The position numbers and the translations under genes are program-made. A DNA stretch of 64,000 nucleotides from Bacillota bacterium (GTDB taxonomy: Bacteria > Bacillota > Clostridia > Lachnospirales > Lachnospiraceae): contig JAEZFK010000063.1 in the NCBI GenBank assembly GCA_023437715.1, positions 1 to 64,000 of the forward strand, given 5' to 3'. Below the pieces are notes generated by a model, which ran no database searches, was not told the DNA's origin, and saw only the letters and a program-made list of their open reading frames with translations. This document shows, piece by piece, positions 9,002 through 16,728 of this stretch; the stretch's first letter is position 1, and each line of letters begins with the position of its first letter.

Positions 9002-9813
9002 GCCTGTATCTTTGCCGGCAGGAGCCGGTGAAACATCCTTTTTATTTTGAAAGCCTGGGCCTGCGGCTGTATTCCTCCCAGGAGCTTTGCTATGTTATTT
9101 ACAACAATCCTCTGCTGGTCATGGACGGCTTTGTGGATAAGAACCTGCTGGATTTCATCCGGGAGGATTTAGACCTGGCTTTTCTGGCTGCCAAGCTGGA
9201 AAAATGGCAGCAGAGCGGGGAAGCTGAGGATGAGCTTCTGGCCATCATTCTTCATGAGTGCGATTATTATAATTCCTCAGAGGTGGCCAGGTTTAAGCAA
9301 CGCCTGCAGGCTTACCGCAGGATGCCTGCCACGGAATTTTTAAAGGCAAGGGCGGATTACCTCTTTTCCAGAAAGCAGTACGGAAAGTCAGCGGCGGAAT
9401 ACCGGAAAATTCTCGACTTACCCAGGACGGAGCGGGGAGACGACGGCTTTAGGGCCAAGGTCTATCACAATCTGGGAGCCTCCTATGCAAGGCTGTTTAT
9501 GACGGAAAAGGCTTACCGGGCCTATGAGAAGTCCTTTGAGCTGGTAAAGAGCAACGAGGTTTTAAAGAGGATCTGTTATCTGTCCCAATGGAACCCGGGC
9601 CTTGCCTTAAGCGAAAGGCTTCAGGCTCTGATGACTGAGGAGCTGAAACAGGAATGCGAAAGCGAACGGAAGAGAGCAGAGGAGGCTGCCGCAGGAGCAG
9701 ACAGCCTGTCGGAGCTTGAGAAGTTATTTCAAAAGGACCCAATCAAACGGCTTTTAGGCGCGGGAGAGCTGGTCCAGAAATGGAAGCAGGAATATCGGAA
9801 TATTATGTCTTGA
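8998..9813 (+). CDS. TPR-containing protein of the DUF5717/DUF5716 operon
   Basis: 271 aa; ATG overlaps the stop of the preceding gene (ATGA) with GAGG just upstream, indicating translational coupling. Residues about 115-185 look like two TPR units (ARADYLFSRKQYGKSAAEYR and KVYHNLGASYARLFMTEKAY), a fold used in co-chaperones. The C-terminus is a charged, Glu/Lys-rich helix. The N-terminal 100 residues (LYLCRQEPVKHPFYFESLGL...) are unrecognised. Co-chaperone or adaptor role is inferred from fold and neighbours. Confidence 0.78.
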   Translation: MSLYLCRQEPVKHPFYFESLGLRLYSSQELCYVIYNNPLLVMDGFVDKNLLDFIREDLDLAFLAAKLEKWQQSGEAEDELLAIILHECDYYNSSEVARFKQRLQAYRRMPATEFLKARADYLFSRKQYGKSAAEYRKILDLPRTERGDDGFRAKVYHNLGASYARLFMTEKAYRAYEKSFELVKSNEVLKRICYLSQWNPGLALSERLQALMTEELKQECESERKRAEEAAAGADSLSELEKLFQKDPIKRLLGAGELVQKWKQEYRNIMS

Positions 9814-9872
9814 CAAGTGAGGTGTAGAGTTGCAGGTAAATCCTACCTAAATTCAATGAAATATGGTATCTC

Positions 9873-9912
9873 ATAAGCATCTTGTCTATTAGAGTGATGC
9901 TTATTTCTTATA
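9873..9912 (+). terminator. Possible terminator of the DUF5717 operon
   Basis: ATAAGCATC and GATGCTTAT form a 9-bp stem with a 14-nt loop followed by TTCTTAT; GC-poor, so moderate strength. Confidence 0.5.
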
Positions 9913-9954
9913 CCCATTTTATCCATGTATGATTGAATGAAAGGTTGGTTTATA

Positions 9955-11100
9955 ATGAATTTGCGCAGAAATATTATTTTAATGTATGGAATTTCCTTTT
10001 TACAGGGCTTGGTTTTTTATGGTTCTATAGCAACTCTGTACCGGCAGGCCGCCGGTATTAATATCTTTCAGATCACCTTGATTGAAAGCATTTCTTTTAT
10101 GCTCTGCATTCTCTTTGAACTCCCCTGGGGGATGATCGCGGAGCGTATCGGGTATAAACATGTAATGATTATTGCATGCTTTTTATACTTTATCTCAAAA
10201 ATTGTTTTCTGGAAAGCGGACAGCTTTTTTGATTTTCTGGCTGAGAGAATTCTGTTAAGCGTTGTTTGCGCCGGGCTTTCAGGCTGTGATTCTGCTATCC
10301 TGTATATGTCATGCAATAATGATAAAAGCCAGAAGGTATTTGGTATTTATAACAATTTAAGTATGCTTGGCTTAATGACCGCGTCTGCTGTCTTTGCTGT
10401 GTATCTTGGAAATGATTATAGAATGTCTGCTTTTTTAACAATATTTCCATATGGACTGGCAATGCTTCTTGCCCTGGGACTTAAAGAGGTGAGGCGTCCG
10501 GAAGCTATAAGAAGAAAAACATTTAAAACACTGGTATCCGCTTTATGTAAGGACGGAAAATTTATTCCTGCACTTATTGGCATGGGGCTTTTAAACGAGA
10601 CTCATCAGACGGTAACGGTTTTTCTGAATCAGCTGCAGTATAAAAAATGTGGAATTGCGGTTTCTTCCATGGGGTATATTCTCATTCTGGTAACCTTCCT
10701 GCATTTGTGCGGAATATTTTCTTTTAATTTTACGAAATGGTTAGGCGTCAGAAAGCTTTCTCTCCTAATATTCAATGTTGCCGCAGTATCCTGTTTCATC
10801 ATGGTGTGGACGAATAATGCTTTCTTATCCATCGTCTGTATCTGCGCCATCAGTGTTGCCTATAGCTTATTTCAGCCATTGCAGATGGAGATACAGAACC
10901 GCCAGATTGTGGTTGAAGAAAGAGCAGCAATGCTGAGCAGCTATGCAGTGATCCTGGAAAGCACGGCTGCTGTCACAAATGTTGTGTTTGGAAAGGTGGC
11001 TCAGGTGAATTTGTCTTACGCCATGTTTTTTGGGGGTGTATGCTGTATTCTGGGAGGATTTTTGTTTTTGCGTTACAGGTTTTTGAATTTAATAATATAA
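9955..11100 (+). CDS. MFS transporter, substrate unknown
   Basis: 381 aa with about 12 hydrophobic spans, the arrangement of a major facilitator permease. The cytoplasmic loop after helix 2 carries a relaxed version of the family motif (WGMIAERIGYKHVMI, around residue 60). ATG 9955 has AAAGG about 10 nt upstream; the upstream ATG at 9937 has none. Base composition is visibly more AT-rich than the flanking core genes, with many TTT/ATT/AAA codons, suggesting acquisition. No neighbouring gene hints at the substrate; drug or metabolite export is possible. Confidence 0.8.
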   Translation: MNLRRNIILMYGISFLQGLVFYGSIATLYRQAAGINIFQITLIESISFMLCILFELPWGMIAERIGYKHVMIIACFLYFISKIVFWKADSFFDFLAERILLSVVCAGLSGCDSAILYMSCNNDKSQKVFGIYNNLSMLGLMTASAVFAVYLGNDYRMSAFLTIFPYGLAMLLALGLKEVRRPEAIRRKTFKTLVSALCKDGKFIPALIGMGLLNETHQTVTVFLNQLQYKKCGIAVSSMGYILILVTFLHLCGIFSFNFTKWLGVRKLSLLIFNVAAVSCFIMVWTNNAFLSIVCICAISVAYSLFQPLQMEIQNRQIVVEERAAMLSSYAVILESTAAVTNVVFGKVAQVNLSYAMFFGGVCCILGGFLFLRYRFLNLII

Positions 11101-11231
11101 TATTTTTTTGTTCACCAACAATGCCTTGAAAGGATTGGCAGCGCATGATATAATATTTATGCTGCGATGCTTTCGGGCATTTGTTGAGAGGGGAGCGCCC
11201 CTTGGCTTTTGCAAGCGGCCGTCGCTTTTTT

Positions 11232-11418
11232 CTAAATTTCTATAAAGTCAGATTCTAATTTTGTAATTCTTTCATGAATCCTTTCTGCTTTTGATTTCCC
11301 CGTTTTTCTGCAATAGCCGTTTAGAATTTCATGGGATTTCGCATCAATGCGGACCTTGATTTCATGATGCTTCGGATTGTCTGTTGGGGGCCCATTTTCT
11401 TTTTGGGTAACAGAGTCC
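11232..11418 (-). pseudogene. Ribbon-helix-helix DNA-binding protein, broken reading frame
   Basis: One frame encodes PTDNPKHHEIKVRI followed by DAKSHEILNGYCRKTGKSKA and ERIHERI, a typical ribbon-helix-helix regulator/antitoxin-like protein, ending TAG at 11234-11232. The expected N-terminus, PKKKMG, lies in another frame; the join is at the run GGGCCCCC (11390-11397 region), where one additional C would restore a continuous frame. No ATG, GTG or TTG start is available next to the AGGAGGAGGG ribosome site; CTG is the only near-match. Either a decayed gene, a phase-variable tract or a sequencing slip. Confidence 0.55.
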
Positions 11419-11509
11419 CTCCTCCTCCCTTATGTGCCCTAAATACAATATAAGTTAATAAAATTTGTAACTCAATGAAGGTTTGGAAAGGTTGATTGCA
11501 GCTATAAAC

Positions 11510-11538
11510 TTGCAACAAATTATTGGAAGTGTTATAAT
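11510..11538 (+). promoter_or_regulatory. Sigma-A promoter of the Rpn-like gene
   Basis: TTGCAA (11510-11515), 17 bp, TATAAT (11533-11538). Confidence 0.65.
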
Positions 11539-11618
11539 TACAGTATAAGATGAGCCACTATCCGTTAATTGGCATCTCCTGCTGTTTTGTATAGATCAAT
11601 TACTTAATGGAGGATAAG

Positions 11619-12488
11619 ATGCCGGCAGAAAAAGATGATATGAAAATTGCATATCAAAATAAGGATATTGTCTCTAAGATTTTTGGAGACAGAATGAAAG
11701 GCAAGTCCCTTTCATTGTTTGGCTTAAAGACAGATGCAAAGGTTGTAAATATTCAGCCAACAAATATTCCAATTATGGAAGTAAAAGAACTGCGTATGGA
11801 TAACCTTTTTGAGCCGAATGACGGAAGTGTTGCCATACTGGATTATGAGAGTGTATATAAAGAGGAAAATTTCTTTAAATATGGACTTTATGTCATGGAT
11901 GTGTTGAAACGATATTTGAAAGAGAATAAAAGGCCGGATATTCATATGATGGTTTTATATACTGCTGATATCGAAAACGTACAAACCACCCTGCATAAAA
12001 CAGCCTGCGATATACATGTTGAGGCGGCATACCTTATAGATGTGGATTCGGAAGCCTGGAAAAGGGAAATCCAAGAAGGAATTAAGACCCGGTCTATTAC
12101 AGATGAGATGTTGATGCATTTGATTCTCCTGCCGTTGACATATAAAGGAATAGAAGAAAAACAGACGGTAATTGAAGAATGTGCAAGGCTTGCACGAAAG
12201 ATTGCAGATGAAGAGATGGAAACCTTTGCGTTATCCGGGCTTTTGGCTTTTACGGATAAGGTGATCAATGAGAAAACGCGGAAGAATATCAAGGAGGTGT
12301 TGTCCATGACGAAAGTGGGAAAGATGCTCATAGATGAAGGCCGTATGGAAGGCAGATTGGAGAAAACAAAAGAAGCCTCTTTAAAGATGTTAAGAAAAGG
12401 ATTTGATTATGAAACGGTTGCAGAAGTGCAGGAGGTTTCCATTGAACAGTTAAAGGCATGGGAAGAAGAAGCCTGCTGTACCTCTTAA
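11619..12488 (+). CDS. Rpn/PD-(D/E)XK family putative nuclease (transposase-like)
   Basis: 289 aa from ATG 11619, which has GGAGG 5 nt upstream; the ATG at 11607 overlaps that site and is rejected. The N-terminal part (YQNKDIVSKIFGDRMKGKSL, then DAKVVNI...) follows the Rpn/YhgA-type pattern of PD-(D/E)XK nucleases; candidate acidic residues lie in the first half, but an ExK signature is not obvious. The C-terminal part has the family-like repeated 'EGRMEGRLEKTKEASLKML' helix and a final helix-turn-helix-like 'GFDYETVAEVQEVSIEQLKAW'. Rpn proteins are phage-defence/recombination-promoting nucleases in E. coli; clostridial relatives are numerous and uncharacterised. Confidence 0.65.
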   Translation: MPAEKDDMKIAYQNKDIVSKIFGDRMKGKSLSLFGLKTDAKVVNIQPTNIPIMEVKELRMDNLFEPNDGSVAILDYESVYKEENFFKYGLYVMDVLKRYLKENKRPDIHMMVLYTADIENVQTTLHKTACDIHVEAAYLIDVDSEAWKREIQEGIKTRSITDEMLMHLILLPLTYKGIEEKQTVIEECARLARKIADEEMETFALSGLLAFTDKVINEKTRKNIKEVLSMTKVGKMLIDEGRMEGRLEKTKEASLKMLRKGFDYETVAEVQEVSIEQLKAWEEEACCTS

Positions 12489-12532
12489 AGGAAAATGATG
12501 AGGCCAATAAGGGGATACTTCCTGCAAAAGCC

Positions 12533-12561
12533 TTGACAAATCCCCATAAACCAACTATCAT
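12533..12561 (+). promoter_or_regulatory. Promoter of the valS T-box leader
   Basis: TTGACA (12533-12538), 17 bp, TATCAT (12556-12561), ending just before the leader. Confidence 0.65.
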
Positions 12562-12567
12562 TACAAA

Positions 12568-12850
12568 GTATAAGAAAAAGGCAGAGAAGAAGAGGAGTAC
12601 GTCCATAACCCTGAAAGAGAAAACCGTCCACCGGCTGAAAGGCGGTTAAGGTAGTATGTGCGGAAGGTAGCTTCGGAGCCGGAAAGCTGAAAAGGTGGAT
12701 GATTATTTCATCAGAACATAGGCTTTCACGTATGGCAGCGTTAAATGCCGTAAGAGGTAAGGCGGAGTTTAGCTCCTGTCTTATAAATAAAGGTGGTACC
12801 GCGTTGATTCGCCCTTTGCGTCATATGACATATGATGCAGAGGGCTTTTT
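12568..12850 (+). promoter_or_regulatory. T-box riboswitch controlling valS
   Basis: Leader RNA that binds uncharged tRNA-Val and then prevents termination. Conserved T-box AGGTGGTACCGCG at 12791-12803 would pair the tRNA acceptor end. Stem I carries the AGTA of the specifier loop (near 12597) and opposite it GAAGGTAGC, giving GTA (12667-12669) as a Val specifier codon. The terminator hairpin GCCCTTTGC...GCAGAGGGC followed by TTTTT lies at 12811-12850. Gene downstream is valS, which fits the codon. Specifier assignment is by eye. Confidence 0.9.
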
Positions 12851-12851
12851 G

Positions 12852-12878
12852 TCGTATAGGAAAGTTCGTCCTATACGA
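12852..12878 (+). other. Perfect hairpin between valS T-box terminator and the shared repeat
   Basis: TCGTATAGGA and TCCTATACGA form a 10-bp perfect stem with a 7-nt loop (AAGTTCG), followed by TAAAAAACC. Present in the valS leader but absent from the thrS leader. Role unknown. Confidence 0.6.
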
Positions 12879-12896
12879 TAAAAAACCTCCGGGAGG

Positions 12897-12976
12897 ATCG
12901 CACTGCGGCGGTAAGGTTGGATGTCGCAGAAGCGACCCACCGCAGGCGGAGAATCCCGCAAGCGGGATTCTTTCTT
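12897..12976 (+). repeat. 80-nt structured repeat, copy 1 (valS leader)
   Basis: Matches 52643-52722 over 80 positions without gaps at about 86% identity by hand alignment. Internal hairpins: GTCGC-agaa-GCGAC inside a TGCGG...CCGCA pairing, then GAATCCCGC-aa-GCGGGATTC followed by TTTCTT, which looks like an intrinsic terminator. It lies between the T-box terminator and the valS ribosome site. Confidence 0.75.
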
Positions 12977-13010
12977 GATTTCACAAAAAAGCAGCGTAAA
13001 GGAGAATAAT

Positions 13011-15650
13011 ATGAAAGAACTTGAAAAGACCTATAATCCCGCAGGGATTGAGGAAAGGCTTTATGAAAAGTGGCTGGATAAGAAGTATTTCCATGCAGAA
13101 CCCAACAAGGATAAAAAACCGTTTACCATTGTGATGCCTCCGCCCAACATCACGGGACAGCTTCACATGGGTCACGCCCTGGACAATACCATGCAGGACA
13201 TTCTGATCCGCTATAAGAGGATGCAGGGCTTTGAGGCTTTATGGCAGCCGGGAACCGACCATGCGGCCATTGCCACCGAGGTCAAGGTCATTGAAAGCTT
13301 AAAGAAGCAGGGTATTGAAAAGGAAGATCTGGGCAGGGACGGCTTTCTGGAGAAATGCTGGGACTGGGGAAAGGAATACGGCGGCCGGATCATCAACCAG
13401 CTTCATAAGCTGGGCTCGTCGGCGGACTGGGACAGGGAACGCTTTACCATGGATGATGGCTGCTCTGAGGCCGTTCAGGAGGTATTTCTCCGCCTTTACG
13501 AAAAAGGCTATATTTACAAAGGCTCCCGCATCATAAACTGGTGTCCCGTATGCCAGACCTCCATTTCCGACGCAGAGGTGGAGCACGAGGACCAGAACGG
13601 CTTCTTCTGGCACATCAATTATCCCATTGCAGGGGAAGAAGGTAAATTCGTTGAAATCGCAACCACAAGGCCGGAAACCCTTCTGGGAGATACGGCAGTT
13701 GCCGTTAACCCCGAGGATGAGCGGTATCAGGCCCTGATCGGAAAGATGTTAAAGCTTCCTCTTACAGACCGTGAGATACCGGTAATCGCAGACTCCTACG
13801 TGGATAAGGAATTCGGAACCGGCTGCGTGAAGATCACTCCGGCCCACGACCCCAATGACTTTGAGGTGGGAAAGAGGCACAATCTGCCGGAGCTCAACAT
13901 CATGAACGATGACGCCACCATCAACCTTCCGGGAAGCAAGTATCACGGCATGGATCGGTATGAGGCCAGAAAGTCCATGGTAAAGGATTTAGAGGAAATG
14001 GGCCTGCTGGTGAAGGTAGTTCCCCACACCCATGCCGTAGGAACCCATGACCGCTGCAGGACCACGGTAGAGCCCATGGTAAAGCAGCAGTGGTTTGTGA
14101 AGATGGAGGAGATGGCAAAGCCCGCCATTGAAGCCTTAAAGGCCGGACAGCTGAAATTCGTTCCGGAAAGGTTTGATAAGATATATCTTCACTGGCTTGA
14201 GAACATCCGTGACTGGTGTATTTCCAGACAGCTGTGGTGGGGCCACCGGATTCCGGCTTATTACTGTGAGAAGTGCGGGGAAATCGTGGTATCAAAGGGT
14301 GCCCCGTCTGTATGCCCCAAATGCGGAGATACCCATTTTGTCCAGGATGAGGACACCCTGGATACATGGTTTTCCTCTGCGCTCTGGCCTTTCTCCACTC
14401 TGGGCTGGCCGGAGAAAACAGAAGATTTAAAATATTTCTATCCTACAGATGTCCTTGTGACCGGCTATGATATCATCTTCTTCTGGGTCATCCGTATGGT
14501 ATTTTCCGGAATCGAACAGACCGGGGAGCTGCCTTTCCATACGGTGCTGATCCACGGTCTGGTGAGGGACTCCGAAGGACGCAAGATGAGCAAGTCCTTA
14601 GGAAACGGCATCGATCCTCTGGAGGTCATCGAAAAGTACGGGGCAGACGCCCTGCGTATGACGCTGATCACCGGAAATGCGCCGGGCAATGACATGCGTT
14701 TTTACTGGGAGCGCGTGGAAGCCAGCAGAAACTTTGCCAACAAGGTATGGAACGCTTCCCGCTTTATTATGATGAACATCGAAAAAGCCCCGGAGGGAAC
14801 GGCAGAGCTTTCGGAGCTTACCATGGCGGATAAGTGGATCCTGTCAAAGGTCAATACCCTTGCCAAGGATGTGACGGAAAATCTGGATAAATACGAGCTG
14901 GGAATCGCCCTTCAGAAGGTTTATGACTTCATCTGGGAGGAATTCTGTGACTGGTATATTGAGATGGTAAAGCCAAGGCTGTGGGATGATCAGGACACCA
15001 CAAAGGCGGCGGCTATCTGGGCCTTAAAAACCGTGCTCATCAACTCCTTAAAGCTTCTTCATCCCTATATGCCTTTCCTCACAGAAGAGATTTTCTGCAA
15101 TCTTCAGGAGGAAGAGGAGTCTATCATGATCTCCAAGTGGCCGGAATACAGGGTGGACTGGAATTTTGAAGCCGAGGAGCATGCGGTGGAAACCATTAAG
15201 GAAGCCGTAAGGGGAATCCGGAACGTCAGGACCTCCATGAACGTTCCGCCCAGCAAAAAGGCGAAAGTTTATGTTGTTTCGGAAAACCAGGAAATTCTTG
15301 ATATTTTCGAGCACAGCAAGGTGTTCTTTGCAACCCTGGGATATGCCGGGGAGGTATCTCTGCAGAAGGATAAGAGCGGTATCGCAGAGGATGCGGTGTC
15401 TGCCGTGATCCATCAGGCGGTTATCTATATGCCTTTTGCGGAGCTGGTGGATATTGAAAAAGAAATTGAGCGGTTAAAGAAAGAAGAAGAGCGCTTAAGC
15501 CAGGAGCTGGCCCGTGTCAACGGCATGCTGAACAATGAAAAGTTCGTAAGCCGGGCTCCTGAGGCCAAAATCCAGGAGGAGAAAGCGAAGCTTGAGAAAT
15601 ATGCTCAGATGATGGAACAGGTGAAAGAAAGACTTTCCCAGCTTTCTTAA
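13011..15650 (+). CDS. valS: Valyl-tRNA synthetase
   Basis: 879 aa, usual bacterial length. Class I synthetase that charges tRNA-Val and edits Thr mischarging. Signatures: HIGH motif in PPPNITGQLHMGHAL (about 41-55), KMSKS in GRKMSKSLGNG (about 523-533), zinc-type cysteine pairs CPVC and CEKC/CPKC, and a C-terminal coiled-coil arm (EKEIERLKKEEERLSQELAR). ATG 13011 follows AAAGGAG; an in-frame extension back to 12921 runs through the leader repeat and is rejected. Expression is set by the T-box upstream. Confidence 0.97.
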   Translation: MKELEKTYNPAGIEERLYEKWLDKKYFHAEPNKDKKPFTIVMPPPNITGQLHMGHALDNTMQDILIRYKRMQGFEALWQPGTDHAAIATEVKVIESLKKQGIEKEDLGRDGFLEKCWDWGKEYGGRIINQLHKLGSSADWDRERFTMDDGCSEAVQEVFLRLYEKGYIYKGSRIINWCPVCQTSISDAEVEHEDQNGFFWHINYPIAGEEGKFVEIATTRPETLLGDTAVAVNPEDERYQALIGKMLKLPLTDREIPVIADSYVDKEFGTGCVKITPAHDPNDFEVGKRHNLPELNIMNDDATINLPGSKYHGMDRYEARKSMVKDLEEMGLLVKVVPHTHAVGTHDRCRTTVEPMVKQQWFVKMEEMAKPAIEALKAGQLKFVPERFDKIYLHWLENIRDWCISRQLWWGHRIPAYYCEKCGEIVVSKGAPSVCPKCGDTHFVQDEDTLDTWFSSALWPFSTLGWPEKTEDLKYFYPTDVLVTGYDIIFFWVIRMVFSGIEQTGELPFHTVLIHGLVRDSEGRKMSKSLGNGIDPLEVIEKYGADALRMTLITGNAPGNDMRFYWERVEASRNFANKVWNASRFIMMNIEKAPEGTAELSELTMADKWILSKVNTLAKDVTENLDKYELGIALQKVYDFIWEEFCDWYIEMVKPRLWDDQDTTKAAAIWALKTVLINSLKLLHPYMPFLTEEIFCNLQEEEESIMISKWPEYRVDWNFEAEEHAVETIKEAVRGIRNVRTSMNVPPSKKAKVYVVSENQEILDIFEHSKVFFATLGYAGEVSLQKDKSGIAEDAVSAVIHQAVIYMPFAELVDIEKEIERLKKEEERLSQELARVNGMLNNEKFVSRAPEAKIQEEKAKLEKYAQMMEQVKERLSQLS

Positions 15651-15667
15651 AAAACGTCAAAAAAATG

Positions 15668-15716
15668 GAAAAAACAGTCGAACATGGCAGGATGCCGTGT
15701 CCGGCTGTTTTTTTGT
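15668..15716 (+). terminator. valS terminator
   Basis: AACAGTCGAACATGGC pairs with GCCGTGTCCGGCTGTT (a few mismatches), followed by seven T. Confidence 0.88.
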
Positions 15717-15830
15717 TGCCCTTTCCGGTCCGGCCCTTTCGGAAACAAAACCTGTGTTCTAAGAGGACCTGTCTTAAAATGGCGAAAGGGGCAGGAAAAA
15801 GGCGATGAAAAACAGGAATTATCCCCACGG

Positions 15831-15865
15831 TTTTGACAAATTCTGAACCGCATACTGGCTATAAT
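15831..15865 (+). promoter_or_regulatory. spoIIG-type promoter with Spo0A box
   Basis: TTTTGACAAA (15831-15840) is the reverse complement of TTTGTCAAAA, a match to the Spo0A box TTTGTCRAAA. It overlaps a -35 TTGACA (15833-15838); the -10 TATAAT is at 15860-15865, so spacing is 21 bp. Over-long spacing with a 0A box at the -35 is the known design of the B. subtilis spoIIG promoter, which needs phosphorylated Spo0A. Confidence 0.75.
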
Positions 15866-15883
15866 GTTCCTACAGGGCAGGAG

Positions 15884-16699
15884 GTGAGCGCAGCAACGGA
15901 GATAAACCTGTACATAGATGTATTGTTCTTAACAAATTTTACCATGGATTTCCTGATATTATCCATCACAAGGCGTGTGATGAAGTACCGTTTCATCTGG
16001 TGGAGAATGATTCTGGGGGCAATTTTGGGGGCGGCCTGGGCCGTGTTTGCGGCTGCGTTTCCATTGCTGCCCCTGTGGCTTGAGATGGTCATTACCTACG
16101 GGGTGGTGAGCATTCTCATGGTGATGACGGCTTTTGCCGTGAAAAAGCCGAAAGAGGTCGGTAAAGCGGCAGGAGCTCTTTATCTGGTGACCGTGGGTAT
16201 GGCCGGAATTCTGGATGCCCTATATCAGCATACGAAAGTCGGCTATTATATAGAACAAAAACCAATGTCCCTTTACCGGTTGATTTTCCTTGCTGCAGGC
16301 ACATACTTCGCAGTTCGCTGTATCCTGGGGCACATTCGCGGAATGTTACAGGGAAAGAGCAATTTTTATGAGGTCACCATGCATTATCGGGGAAAGGAAA
16401 AAAAGGTGACCGCTCTGCTTGATACGGGGAACCGGCTGTATGAACCGGTAAGCCGCCGTCCTGTCCATGTTGTGACTTATGAGGCTGTCCGGGAGCTTTG
16501 TGAAAGCGTGGCTGAGGTCGTTTATATTCCTTTTGAAAGCGTCGGGAAAAAAAACGGCGTCATGCCCGGAATTTTTTTGGATGAGATGGAGGTACGTCAG
16601 GGGGATGAAGTGAGAGTGATTGAAAGGCCTCTGATAGCTGTCAGTAAAAGGACATTATCCGTAAACGGAGAATATCAGATGCTGCTGCATGAAGAATAG
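15884..16699 (+). CDS. spoIIGA: Sigma-E processing peptidase SpoIIGA
   Basis: About 271 aa. Membrane aspartic protease that removes the pro-sequence of sigma-E in the mother cell. Five hydrophobic spans fill the N-terminal half (opening LYIDVLFLTNFTMDF), and the soluble half carries the catalytic LLDTGNRLYEP motif. No ATG exists near the expected N-terminus: AGGAGG at 15879-15884 is followed by GTG (15884, overlapping the site), ACG (15896) or ATA (15902). I give the GTG, but ACG at 15896 has better spacing. sigE follows after 29 nt. Confidence 0.9.
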   Translation: MSAATEINLYIDVLFLTNFTMDFLILSITRRVMKYRFIWWRMILGAILGAAWAVFAAAFPLLPLWLEMVITYGVVSILMVMTAFAVKKPKEVGKAAGALYLVTVGMAGILDALYQHTKVGYYIEQKPMSLYRLIFLAAGTYFAVRCILGHIRGMLQGKSNFYEVTMHYRGKEKKVTALLDTGNRLYEPVSRRPVHVVTYEAVRELCESVAEVVYIPFESVGKKNGVMPGIFLDEMEVRQGDEVRVIERPLIAVSKRTLSVNGEYQMLLHEE

Positions 16700-16728
16700 A
16701 AGAAAGATGTGAAGGAGAGAGTATCAAC

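Noticed and set aside
12458..12881. Two short plus-strand frames upstream of valS (12458-12649 and 12699-12881)
   Set aside because: They overlap the end of the Rpn-like gene and the T-box leader RNA and have no ribosome sites.
12921..13010. 30-residue N-terminal extension of valS
   Set aside because: It translates the structured leader repeat; the ATG at 13011 has AAAGGAG and matches the family N-terminus.
15833..15883. TTG start for spoIIGA at 15833
   Set aside because: This TTG is the -35 of the promoter, so it would not be in the transcript.
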